16,360 nt of DNA from Flavobacteriaceae bacterium (GCA_023700885.1 JAMPYA010000031.1:1-16360); one strand, 5' to 3'. Shown: positions 7,286-14,350, counted from the stretch's first letter. Numbers and translations are program-made. The notes: generated by a model not told the origin, from the sequence alone.

Positions 7286-8593
7286 ATGGCAAAATTTAAA
7301 ATTGAAGGAGGCTTTCCTTTATCAGGTGAAATTACACCACAAGGAGCCAAGAATGAGGCCTTACAAATTGTTTGTGCTGTTTTACTAACTCCAGAGAAAG
7401 TAACCATTCACAATATTCCAAATATTTTAGATGTCAATAAATTAATTTTTATTTTAGGAGAATTAGGTGTTAAAGTCAATAAACTTGATACTAATTCGTA
7501 TGAATTTCAGGCAGATGACATCAATTTAAAATACCTAGAATCTGAAGAGTTTAAAAGAGATGGAAGTTCATTAAGAGGTTCTATTATGTTAGTTGGACCT
7601 CTATTAGCTCGTTTTGGGAAAGGATATATTCCTAGACCTGGAGGCGATAAAATTGGCAGAAGAAGATTAGATACACATTTTGAGGGATTCATCAGTTTAG
7701 GCGCTAAATTTCGTTTTAATGAAGAAGAACATTTTTACGGAGTAGAAGCTAAAGAATTAAAAGGAACTGCAATGTTGTTAGATGAAGCTTCGGTAACTGG
7801 AACTGCAAACATTATTATGGCAGCTGTTTTAGCTAATGGAACTACCTCTATTTACAACGCAGCATGCGAACCTTATATTCAACAGCTGTGTAAAATGTTA
7901 AATAGCATGGGTGCCAAAATAGTAGGTATTGGTTCTAACTTATTAACCATTGAAGGTGTACAAAATTTACATGGATGTACCCACCGTATTTTGCCAGATA
8001 TGATTGAAATAGGAAGTTGGATTGGTATGGCAGCCATGACAAAATCTGAGTTAACCATTAAAAATGTTAGTTGGGACAACCTCGGGATTATTCCAAGGGT
8101 ATTTCAAAAATTAGGCATTAAATTAGAGCGTAAAGGAGATGATATTTATATTCCTGCTCAAAAAAGATACAAAATTCAAAAATATATTGATGGTTCTATT
8201 CTAACAGTTTCTGACGCTCCGTGGCCCGGATTTACGCCAGATTTATTGAGCATCGTTTTAGTAGTGGCGACTCAAGCGAAAGGAAGTGTTTTAATTCATC
8301 AAAAAATGTTTGAAAGCCGTTTATTTTTTGTAGATAAACTAATAGATATGGGAGCAAAAGTGATTCTTTGCGACCCTCATCGTGCTACAGTAATCGGAAT
8401 GAACCATGAATTTCCATTAAGAGGTGCAACTTTATCTTCTCCAGATATTAGAGCTGGAGTATCATTGTTGATTGCAGCACTATCAGCAAAAGGAACAAGC
8501 ATTATTCAAAACATTGAACAAATTGATAGAGGTTACGAAAGAATTGACGAGCGCTTGCGCGCTATAGGTGCTAAAATCGAAAGAATAGATTAA
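7286..8593 (+). CDS. murA: UDP-N-acetylglucosamine 1-carboxyvinyltransferase (Cys-to-Asp variant)
   Basis: MurA transfers enolpyruvate from PEP to UDP-GlcNAc, the first committed step of peptidoglycan synthesis, in the cytosol. The 435-residue protein (419 in E. coli) shows the family landmarks: KN at 22-23 in GAKNEAL, the mobile-loop segment RPGGDKIGRRRLDTH, the SVTGTANIIMAA segment, DAPWPGFTPD with D310 corresponding to the catalytic Asp305 of E. coli, SSPDIRAG, and a final IDRGYERIDERL. The key oddity is residue 121: the loop has Asp where E. coli has the catalytic Cys115, the target of fosfomycin. Enzymes with Asp at this site (Mycobacterium, Chlamydia) are active but do not form the fosfomycin adduct. 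The ATG follows the DUF4290 stop by three bases, and a GC-rich terminator ends the unit. Confidence 0.96.
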   Translation: MAKFKIEGGFPLSGEITPQGAKNEALQIVCAVLLTPEKVTIHNIPNILDVNKLIFILGELGVKVNKLDTNSYEFQADDINLKYLESEEFKRDGSSLRGSIMLVGPLLARFGKGYIPRPGGDKIGRRRLDTHFEGFISLGAKFRFNEEEHFYGVEAKELKGTAMLLDEASVTGTANIIMAAVLANGTTSIYNAACEPYIQQLCKMLNSMGAKIVGIGSNLLTIEGVQNLHGCTHRILPDMIEIGSWIGMAAMTKSELTIKNVSWDNLGIIPRVFQKLGIKLERKGDDIYIPAQKRYKIQKYIDGSILTVSDAPWPGFTPDLLSIVLVVATQAKGSVLIHQKMFESRLFFVDKLIDMGAKVILCDPHRATVIGMNHEFPLRGATLSSPDIRAGVSLLIAALSAKGTSIIQNIEQIDRGYERIDERLRAIGAKIERID

Positions 8594-8597
8594 TTAT

Positions 8598-8625
8598 TTC
8601 CCCCGCAAATGCGGGGGAATTTTTT
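8598..8625 (+). terminator. Intrinsic terminator of the DUF4290-murA unit
   Basis: A perfect 9-bp stem, TTCCCCCGC at 8598-8606 and GCGGGGGAA at 8611-8619, with an AAAT loop and six T at 8620-8625. It is the most GC-rich hairpin of the window and begins just after the murA stop. Confidence 0.93.
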
Positions 8626-8654
8626 ATAATGACAATTTGACACTTTTTAAAGTA

Positions 8655-8670
8655 TGGCAATGAATTTGCT
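8655..8670 (+). promoter_or_regulatory. Candidate sigma-54 (-24/-12) promoter of grpE-dnaJ
   Basis: TGGCAATGAATTTGCT carries GG and GC separated by exactly ten bases and matches TGGCACG-N4-TTGCW at all but two positions. Transcription would start about 8681, leaving a leader of about 24 bases. An overlapping weaker reading as a housekeeping promoter is TTTG 8636-8639, 21 bases, TGAATTTG 8661-8668 (one mismatch to TAnnTTTG). Confidence 0.5.
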
Positions 8671-8704
8671 AGAAAAAAATCGATAAAATATAAGCAGTTA
8701 ATTT

Positions 8705-9259
8705 ATGAGCGGAAAATCTAAAAAAGAAGCAGAAGATTTTAAAACAGATGATCTTGTTGAAAATCAAGAAATTAAAGATCAAAAAACTGAAGAAGAAGTA
8801 GAAAAAGTAAAAGAAGTAATTTCAGATGCAGATTTATTAAAAATTGAAAAGGATAAATTTCTTCGACTTTTTGCAGAATTTGAAAACTACAAAAAAAGAA
8901 CTTCAAAAGAGAGAATAGAGCTTTATAAAACCGCTAACCAAGAATTAATGACCGTATTGATTCCTATTTTAGATGATTTTGAAAGAGCCGTTACTGAAAT
9001 AACTAAAGTAAAAGATAAAAATTTATTGAAGGGAGTAGAACTTATTCAAAATAAATTTAAATCAACACTTAAACAAAAAGGTTTAGAAGAAATCACTGTT
9101 AAATCTGGAGATATTTTTGATGCAGATTTACATGAAGCAATAACAATTATTCCTGCTCCAACAGATGATTTAAAAGGAAAAATTGTAGAAGTAATTGAAA
9201 AAGGTTACAAATTAGGTGATAAAATTGTACGTTTTCCTAAAGTAATAACTGGACAATAA
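8705..9259 (+). CDS. grpE: Nucleotide exchange factor GrpE
   Basis: GrpE releases ADP from DnaK and so drives the Hsp70 cycle; it acts as a dimer in the cytosol. The 184-residue protein has the normal plan: a highly charged, disordered and acidic N-terminus (about 1-45), a long helix for the dimer coiled coil containing the signature LRLFAEFENYKKRTSKER (about 53-70), the ILDDFERAV segment (about 92-100), and a C-terminal beta domain with the family pattern DADLHEAI and the closing GYKLGDKIVRFPKVITG. The frame and the ATG at 8705 fit the family. The dnaJ start lies 10 bases downstream, so they form an operon; dnaK is not in the window. A sigma-54-like element precedes it. Confidence 0.96.
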   Translation: MSGKSKKEAEDFKTDDLVENQEIKDQKTEEEVEKVKEVISDADLLKIEKDKFLRLFAEFENYKKRTSKERIELYKTANQELMTVLIPILDDFERAVTEITKVKDKNLLKGVELIQNKFKSTLKQKGLEEITVKSGDIFDADLHEAITIIPAPTDDLKGKIVEVIEKGYKLGDKIVRFPKVITGQ

Positions 9260-9269
9260 TACAAAAAAA

Positions 9270-10397
9270 ATGAAGCAAGATTATTACGAAATATTAGGAA
9301 TCAATAAATCAGCCAGCGCTGCTGAAATTAAAAAAGCTTATCGTAAAAAAGCTATTGAGTATCATCCGGATAAAAATCCAAATAATAAAGAAGCTGAAGA
9401 AAAGTTTAAATTAGCTGCTGAAGCTTACGAGGTTTTAAGTGATGACAATAAAAAAGCCAGATACGATCAATATGGTCATGCTGCTTTTGAAAATGGAGGC
9501 GGTGGTCATTATGGTGGTCATATGAATATGGAAGATATATTCAGTCAATTTGGCGATATTTTCGGCGGTCATTTTGGCGGAGCTTTTGGTAGTGGATTTG
9601 GAGGTGGAAGATCTAGTGGTAGAGCGCGCGTAAAAGGCAGTAACTTGAGAATTCGAGTAAAATTAACTTTAGAGGAAATTGCAAAAGGAGTAGAGAAAAA
9701 AGTTAAAGTAAAAAGAAAAGTTCAAGCCGGTGGAGTCTCTTACAAAAATTGTTCTACATGTAATGGAAGCGGGCAAGTGATGAGGGTTACACAAACTATT
9801 TTAGGCAGAATGCAAACTAGTAGTACCTGTCCGACTTGTCATGGTGCTGGCCAACAACTCAATAATAAACCAACAGGATCTGATGAAAATGGACTTATTA
9901 TTAACGAAGAAACCGTATCGATTAAAATTCCACCTGGAGTTTCTGATGGTGTTCAATTAAAAGTTACAGGAAAAGGTAATGAAGCCCCAGGATCAGATTC
10001 GGTTTCGGGAGATTTAATTGTTATTATAGAAGAATTAGAACATGAAAAATTAAAACGTGAAGGTTCTAATTTACATTATGATTTATATATAAGTTATCCT
10101 GAAGCTGCTCTTGGAGTTAATAAAGAAATTGAAACGGTAACAGGAAAAGTTAAAATTAAAATTGATGAAGGAACTCAATCAGGTAAAATTCTTAGATTAA
10201 GAGGTAAAGGATTACCAAGTTTAGAGCATTACGGAGAGGGAGATTTATTAATTCATGTTAATGTTTGGACTCCAAAAACACTTTCTAAGAAACAAAAAGA
10301 CTTTTTTGAAGAAATGTTATTTGATGAAAATTTTATACCAAACCCTAGCAGTACTGATAAATCTTTTTTTGATAAAGTAAAAGATATGTTTTCATAA
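9270..10397 (+). CDS. dnaJ: Chaperone DnaJ (Hsp40) with a reduced zinc finger
   Basis: DnaJ delivers unfolded clients to DnaK and stimulates its ATPase. The 375-residue protein has an N-terminal J domain (about 4-68) with the essential HPD at 32-34, a Gly/Phe linker (about 75-118, rich in GGH, FGG and GSG), a cysteine domain and the two C-terminal beta domains (KIPPGVSDGVQLKV onward). The cysteine domain is unusual: only two CxxCxGxG repeats are present, CSTCNGSG at 161-168 and CPTCHGAG at 187-194, instead of four. By spacing and by the GQV-MR linker these correspond to repeats 2 and 3, the ones forming the second zinc site of E. coli DnaJ; repeats 1 and 4 are replaced by Cys-free sequence (around VKRKVQAGG and NNKPTGSDENG). 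The frame is unbroken, so this is a shorter design, not damage. It follows grpE by 10 bases. Confidence 0.95.
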   Translation: MKQDYYEILGINKSASAAEIKKAYRKKAIEYHPDKNPNNKEAEEKFKLAAEAYEVLSDDNKKARYDQYGHAAFENGGGGHYGGHMNMEDIFSQFGDIFGGHFGGAFGSGFGGGRSSGRARVKGSNLRIRVKLTLEEIAKGVEKKVKVKRKVQAGGVSYKNCSTCNGSGQVMRVTQTILGRMQTSSTCPTCHGAGQQLNNKPTGSDENGLIINEETVSIKIPPGVSDGVQLKVTGKGNEAPGSDSVSGDLIVIIEELEHEKLKREGSNLHYDLYISYPEAALGVNKEIETVTGKVKIKIDEGTQSGKILRLRGKGLPSLEHYGEGDLLIHVNVWTPKTLSKKQKDFFEEMLFDENFIPNPSSTDKSFFDKVKDMFS

Positions 10398-10417
10398 CAA
10401 AAAAAAATGGAAAAAGA

Positions 10418-10448
10418 TTTGTATTAATTAATTAACTTATTATCTTTG
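10418..10448 (+). promoter_or_regulatory. Consensus promoter between dnaJ and rnpB
   Basis: TTTG at 10418-10421, a 19-base spacer and TATCTTTG at 10441-10448 match the Bacteroidota consensus fully. Initiation would fall near 10452-10455, at the very start of the next hairpin. Confidence 0.45.
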
Positions 10449-10451
10449 TTA

Positions 10452-10487
10452 TATCATTAGATAAGTCTAATGATACTTTTTCTTTTT
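10452..10487 (+). terminator. Intrinsic terminator, probably of grpE-dnaJ
   Basis: A perfect 9-bp stem (TATCATTAG 10452-10460 with CTAATGATA 10467-10475), extendable by one A-T pair, followed by the T-rich tract 10477-10487. It is the first hairpin after the dnaJ stop. It may instead be the 5' hairpin of a short transcript (see findings). Confidence 0.65.
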
Positions 10488-10499
10488 CATAGCAATTTT

Positions 10500-10526
10500 C
10501 CCACTCAATCTTGAGTGGGTTTTTTT
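10500..10526 (+). terminator. Second intrinsic terminator upstream of rnpB
   Basis: An 8-bp stem, CCCACTCA at 10500-10507 and TGAGTGGG at 10512-10519, with an ATCT loop and seven T at 10520-10526. It isolates rnpB from upstream transcription, or ends the short transcript that may begin near 10452. Confidence 0.85.
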
Positions 10527-10538
10527 ATATATTATACA

Positions 10539-10546
10539 TACCTTTG
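10539..10546 (+). promoter_or_regulatory. -7 box (TACCTTTG) of rnpB
   Basis: An exact TAnnTTTG match ending two bases before the predicted 5' end of the RNase P RNA. The only upstream TTG (10511-10513) is 25 bases away, a little far, so the -33 element is poor. Confidence 0.65.
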
Positions 10547-10547
10547 C

Positions 10548-10873
10548 AAAAAGCAGATCGTCTTATCGCCCCGACTTGTCGGGGAGGAAAGTCCGGACAC
10601 CACAGAGTAGCATAGCGGATAATGACCGCCCGGTGTGAACCGAGGACAAGTGCAACAGAAAGTATGTACAGTTAGGCTGTAGTGAAACCAGGTAAACTCT
10701 ATGCGGTGAAATGCCATGTATATTGAAGTTCAAGAGTTACTCGCTCAATTTCAAGGGGTAGGCAGCTAAAGCTAATAAGTAATTATTAGTTTAGATAAAT
10801 GATGAGAATTTTTAAATATTGAGCTTCCTTAATACTTAAAAATACAGAATCCGGCTTATAGATCTGCTTTTTT
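10548..10873 (+). ncRNA. rnpB: RNase P RNA (catalytic subunit)
   Basis: The RNA that cleaves the 5' leader from tRNA precursors. The ends pair to form P1 (bases 10548-10559 with 10861-10872). Near the 5' end is a CCCCGA/TCGGGG hairpin (10569-10584, P3), then the conserved block GAGGAAAGTCCGGAC at 10584-10598. The middle holds AAGTGCAACAGAAA, and the 3' end holds ACAGAATCCGGCTTATA at 10844-10860, the universal block that pairs with the first to form P4. Total length about 325 bases, normal for an A-type bacterial RNA. The 3' strand of P1 followed by T residues probably acts as its own terminator. No protein gene is credible across this stretch. Confidence 0.96.
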
Positions 10874-11148
10874 ATTTTAATTTTCTATTATCATAGATGA
10901 CTTATTAAAAATAAAGTGAATTGATGTTTCATTCATCTAGATTGAATACTACTAATCAAACTCATTTCTAATTAATTTTTAATGAATAATCATATCAAAT
11001 ATTCAATTATTAAAAATTTATTTCATCATTTTTGACTAAATATTAAATTTAATTTAATCATATCACTATTCTATTAAAGATTTTTAATTTCAACTTCTAT
11101 TGCTTAAATTTGCAATTCAAATTAAAATAACAATTTAAATAAGAAAAT
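10874..11148 (+). other. AT-rich intergenic region upstream of aconitase
   Basis: This 275-base stretch is extremely AT-rich and has no convincing reading frame or strong hairpin. A -7 box, TAAATTTG, at 11105-11112 is the only clear signal. The rest may be an upstream activating AT-tract or regulator-binding region, but I see no specific site. Confidence 0.6.
11105..11112 (+). promoter_or_regulatory. -7 box (TAAATTTG) of the aconitase gene
   Basis: An exact match to TAnnTTTG, 36 bases before the ATG at 11149. No TTG is found at the proper distance upstream, so the -33 element is degenerate and an activator may be needed (inference). Confidence 0.55.
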
Positions 11149-13413
11149 ATGGCCTTTGATATTGAAATGATTCATAGTGTTTATAACAGAATGAAAGATA
11201 GAGTAGATGCTGCAAGAGAAGTGGTAGGAAAACCCTTAACATTATCAGAAAAAATACTTTATAATCATCTTTGGGATGGAAAAGCGACAACATCCTTTAA
11301 AAGAGGTACTGATTATGTAGATTTTACTCCTGATAGAATTGCTTGTCAAGATGCTACAGCACAAATGGCATTATTACAATTTATGCATGCAGGTAAAAAG
11401 TCTGTAGCAGTACCAACAACGGTACATTGCGACCATCTAATTCAAGCAAAAGTTGATGCCGCAACTGATTTAAAACGTGCCAACGAGAGCAGCAATGAAG
11501 TTTTTAATTTTCTTGAATCAGTTTCTAGTAAATATGGAATCGGATTTTGGAAACCGGGTGCTGGAATTATACATCAAGTAGTCCTTGAAAATTATGCATT
11601 TCCTGGAGGAATGATGATTGGAACCGATTCACATACTGTAAATGCAGGTGGTTTAGGAATGATTGCTATTGGTGTAGGAGGAGCAGATGCTGTTGATGTA
11701 ATGGCAGGAATGGCCTGGGAATTAAAATTCCCTAAATTGATTGGAGTAAAATTAACCGGAAAATTATCAGGGTGGACTGCTCCAAAAGATATAATTCTAA
11801 AAGTTGCCGGTATTTTAACTGTTAAAGGAGGAACTGGCGCTATTATTGAATACTTTGGCGAAGGTGCAAAATCTCTATCTTGTACTGGTAAAGGAACTAT
11901 TTGTAATATGGGAGCGGAGGTAGGAGCTACAACGTCAACTTTTGGTTATGATAAATCTATGGAACGTTATTTACGTTCTACTGATAGAAATGATGTGGCT
12001 GATGCTGCTAATGCTGTTAAAGATTATTTAACTGCAGATCCTGAGGTTTATCAAAATCCTGAACTTTATTTTGATCAAATTATAGAAATCAATTTATCAG
12101 ATTTAGAACCACATCTTAACGGACCATTTACCCCAGATTTAGCAACTCCTATTTCAAAAATGAAAGAGGAAGCTATCAAAAATAACTGGCCACTTGACAT
12201 TGAAGTGGGATTGATTGGTTCTTGTACCAATTCATCTTATGAAGATATTTCAAGAGCTGCTTCACTAGCTAAACAAGTAGCTGATAAAAACTTAAAAACA
12301 AAAGCAGAATTCATGATTACTCCTGGTTCTGAACAAGTTAGATATACAGTTGAAAGAGATGGTTTTATTAAAACTTTTGATAAAATTGGTGCTACTGTAT
12401 TTGCCAATGCTTGTGGCCCATGTATTGGTATGTGGGATAGAGTAGGCGCTGAAAAGCAAGAAAGAAATACTATTGTACATTCTTTTAATAGAAACTTTGC
12501 CAAACGTGCTGATGGGAATCCAAATACTTTAGCATTTGTGGGGTCACCTGAGTTGGTAACCGCTTTAGCTATTGCAGGAAGATTAGATTTCAATCCGTTG
12601 ACTGACAAATTAATCAATGAAAATGGCGAGGAAGTAATGTTAGATGAACCAACTGGTTTCGAATTACCACTTTTAGGTTTTGATGTTGAAGATGCAGGAT
12701 TTATTGAACCAGCAAAGGATGGCAGTAACATCGTTGTAAAAGTTGCTCCTAATTCTGAAAGATTGCAATTATTAGAACCATTTTTACCTTGGAATGGTCA
12801 AAATATTATTGGTGCCAAATTATTGATAAAAGCACTAGGTAAATGTACAACAGATCATATTTCTATGGCGGGACCATGGTTGCGTTTTAGAGGTCATTTA
12901 GATAATATTGCTAACAACACTTTAATTGGAGCGGTTAATGCTTTTAATCAGAAAACTAATTTGGTTAAAAATCAATTAACAGGAGAATATAGAGCTGTTC
13001 CAGATGTGCAAAGAATTTATAAAGCAAATCATATTCCAACAATGGTTGTTGGTGATCATAATTATGGTGAAGGTTCATCTAGAGAACATGCCGCTATGCA
13101 ACCTCGTCATTTAGGTGTTAATGTTGTTTTGGTAAAATCATTTGCCAGAATCCATGAAACAAACCTTAAAAAACAAGGAATGTTAGGTTTAACTTTTGCA
13201 AATGAAGCAGATTACAATAAAATTTTAGAAAATGATACTTTCAATTTTATTGATTTGGTTGATTTTGCTCCAGAAAAACAATTAACAATTGAAATTGTAC
13301 ATGAAGATGGTACAAGAGAATTGATTAAAGTTAATCACTCATACAATGAGGGACAAATTGAATGGTTTAAAGCTGGGAGCGCTTTAAATCTGATTAAAAA
13401 ACAGCATAATTAA
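11149..13413 (+). CDS. Aconitate hydratase, mitochondrial type
   Basis: Converts citrate to isocitrate through cis-aconitate in the TCA cycle, using a labile [4Fe-4S] cluster. The 754-residue protein agrees with mitochondrial aconitase in length and in residue spacing. The three cluster cysteines are C359 (in IGSCTNSSYED) and C422 and C425 (in ANACGPCIGMW), one residue off the mammalian numbering 358, 421 and 424. The substrate segment PGGMMIGTDSHT and the swivel-domain segment GDHNYGEGSSREHAA, with the catalytic Ser and Arg, are intact. It is neither AcnB (different domain order) nor the long AcnA/IRP1 form of about 900 residues. It has its own promoter and a long hairpin just downstream; the thioredoxin-like gene follows in the same direction. 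Gene symbols vary in this group (acnA or acn), so none is given. Confidence 0.96.
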   Translation: MAFDIEMIHSVYNRMKDRVDAAREVVGKPLTLSEKILYNHLWDGKATTSFKRGTDYVDFTPDRIACQDATAQMALLQFMHAGKKSVAVPTTVHCDHLIQAKVDAATDLKRANESSNEVFNFLESVSSKYGIGFWKPGAGIIHQVVLENYAFPGGMMIGTDSHTVNAGGLGMIAIGVGGADAVDVMAGMAWELKFPKLIGVKLTGKLSGWTAPKDIILKVAGILTVKGGTGAIIEYFGEGAKSLSCTGKGTICNMGAEVGATTSTFGYDKSMERYLRSTDRNDVADAANAVKDYLTADPEVYQNPELYFDQIIEINLSDLEPHLNGPFTPDLATPISKMKEEAIKNNWPLDIEVGLIGSCTNSSYEDISRAASLAKQVADKNLKTKAEFMITPGSEQVRYTVERDGFIKTFDKIGATVFANACGPCIGMWDRVGAEKQERNTIVHSFNRNFAKRADGNPNTLAFVGSPELVTALAIAGRLDFNPLTDKLINENGEEVMLDEPTGFELPLLGFDVEDAGFIEPAKDGSNIVVKVAPNSERLQLLEPFLPWNGQNIIGAKLLIKALGKCTTDHISMAGPWLRFRGHLDNIANNTLIGAVNAFNQKTNLVKNQLTGEYRAVPDVQRIYKANHIPTMVVGDHNYGEGSSREHAAMQPRHLGVNVVLVKSFARIHETNLKKQGMLGLTFANEADYNKILENDTFNFIDLVDFAPEKQLTIEIVHEDGTRELIKVNHSYNEGQIEWFKAGSALNLIKKQHN

Positions 13414-13426
13414 TAGAACTTTTTAT

Positions 13427-13462
13427 AATCAAGAAACTCCGTGTTGGAGTTTCTTGATTTTT
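13427..13462 (+). terminator. Strong hairpin terminator or attenuator after aconitase
   Basis: A perfect 14-bp stem, AATCAAGAAACTCC at 13427-13440 with its complement at 13446-13459, a GTGTT loop and T residues at 13458-13462. It ends only 11 bases before the next start codon at 13474. Confidence 0.85.
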
Positions 13463-13473
13463 ATTCAAAATCT

Positions 13474-14022
13474 ATGAACCTAAATCGAAAAATGATATCA
13501 AATATTTTATTTATTGCTGCTTTAGCATTAGTTATATATCCACCTTCACGTGCTTGGTTAATGAGACAATTTGCTTTTTCACCCTCAATTGAAAATGTTG
13601 AAGATCGTGCAAAATTGACCAATTATAATTGGCAATTAAAAGGTTTAAATACAGCTGATTTAGATTTTGAAACTACTAAAAACAAAGTTGTAATTGTCAA
13701 TTTTTGGGCAACCTGGTGTCCGCCTTGTATTGCAGAAATGCCCAGTTTACAAGATTTGTATAATGATTATAAAGATCAAGTAATTTTTGTTTTTGTAACA
13801 CAGGAAGGATCTGACAAAGTGATTCCTTTTATAGAAAAAAACAAGTATGATTTGCCAATTTATAATATGCTAAGTCAAGAACCAAGTTTATTAACTACCA
13901 GAAGTATTCCTGCAACTTATTTAATTGATAAAAATGGAGCCATTGTAATTAATAAAACAGGTGCTGCTAACTGGAATAGTGCAAAAGTAAGAAGTCAATT
14001 AGATGATCTTATAAAAAAGTAA
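13474..14022 (+). CDS. TlpA-like membrane-anchored thioredoxin-fold protein
   Basis: A 182-residue protein from the ATG at 13474. The N-terminal 30 residues carry one hydrophobic segment (ISNILFIAALALVIY) without a cleavage site, so the protein is probably held in the inner membrane with the catalytic domain in the periplasm. The thioredoxin core has FWATWCPPCIAEMPSL with active cysteines C82 and C85, a cis-proline in SIPATYLID (P146), and the closing beta strands. This is the TlpA/ResA pattern of a thiol reductase that keeps cysteines reduced, for example for cytochrome c maturation; the client is unknown. A longer frame using GTG at 13441 would start inside the loop of the hairpin, so I reject it; ATG at 13492 is another option. 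No promoter follows the hairpin, so expression may depend on read-through from aconitase. Confidence 0.9.
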   Translation: MNLNRKMISNILFIAALALVIYPPSRAWLMRQFAFSPSIENVEDRAKLTNYNWQLKGLNTADLDFETTKNKVVIVNFWATWCPPCIAEMPSLQDLYNDYKDQVIFVFVTQEGSDKVIPFIEKNKYDLPIYNMLSQEPSLLTTRSIPATYLIDKNGAIVINKTGAANWNSAKVRSQLDDLIKK

Positions 14023-14053
14023 TCCTGAAATATTAACTTTCAGGATTATTTTT
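14020..14053. terminator. Bidirectional terminator after the TlpA-like gene
   Basis: An 11-bp stem (TAATCCTGAAA at 14020-14030 with TTTCAGGATTA at 14038-14048) overlaps the stop codon of the plus-strand gene. On the plus strand five T follow at 14049-14053; on the minus strand the stem is followed by C then six T (14013-14018 region). It can therefore end transcripts from both sides. Confidence 0.85.
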
Positions 14054-14063
14054 ATGTTTCGTT

Positions 14064-14183
14064 TCATAGCATCCTTTTATAAATTATAGCTATAATAAAC
14101 GGTGTTCTCGTTACAATTTCTTTGCAATCTAGTGCAAAGTGAAAATCTTCTATAACGACTCCATAGGTTTCTTTTTGTTTCAT
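14064..14183 (-). CDS. Possible small protein of 39 residues, unknown
   Basis: A minus-strand frame from ATG (14183) to TGA (14064) encodes MKQKETYGVVIEDFHFALD and so on, ending in a hydrophobic stretch TPFIIAIIY. The composition is protein-like, and the frame stops just before the bidirectional terminator. An overlapping frame at 14077-14223 (48 residues, starting MKTEKRKLELIGF) precedes it, and a one-base shift in the A-rich stretch would join them, so this could be a decayed or frameshifted gene. I recognise no family. Evidence is weak. Confidence 0.25.
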   Translation of the reverse strand: MKQKETYGVVIEDFHFALDCKEIVTRTPFIIAIIYKRML

Positions 14184-14280
14184 GAAATCCTATTAATTCC
14201 AATTTTCTTTTCTCAGTTTTCATAATTATATATTTAAAGGTTAATTTATATATATAACGATTTCAAATCAAAAAAGTTAC

Positions 14281-14303
14281 AGTACTATGTATTACTTAGT
14301 ACT
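14281..14303. repeat. 23-bp near-perfect palindrome, candidate operator or terminator
   Basis: Arms AGTACTA (14281-14287) and TAGTACT (14297-14303) are perfect complements, and GTA (14289-14291) pairs with TAC (14293-14295) around a single central base, so only one pair (14288 with 14296) mismatches. On the minus strand a run of T follows after five bases, so it could end the aminotransferase transcript; it could equally be an operator for the small frames at 14064-14223. Confidence 0.5.
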
Positions 14304-14350
14304 ATTTTAACAATAGTTTAACATTTAGAATCTTAAAATGAAGTAAAATG

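Larger units (their letters stand above)
14054..14350. other. Convergent intergenic region between the TlpA-like and aminotransferase genes
   Basis: These 297 bases contain the small minus-strand frames, the 23-bp palindrome and a spaced inverted repeat (TTTAACATTT at 14317-14326 with AAATGTTAAA at 14346-14355) that overlaps the aminotransferase stop codon. No conserved gene is apparent. Confidence 0.6.

Noticed and set aside
7200..7388. Plus-strand frame of 62 codons across the DUF4290-murA junction
   Set aside because: It overlaps two well-supported genes in another frame and reads as shadow sequence.
10532..10717. Minus-strand open frame of 61 codons
   Set aside because: It covers the 5' half of the RNase P RNA, whose conserved blocks and P1 pairing account for the sequence.
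12237..12731. Minus-strand open frame of 164 codons
   Set aside because: It is antisense to the aconitase region carrying the cluster cysteines; it is explained by codon bias of that gene.
13441..13473. GTG-initiated 11-residue extension of the TlpA-like protein
   Set aside because: The GTG lies in the loop of the 14-bp hairpin terminator, and the extension is encoded by its 3' arm and T-tract.
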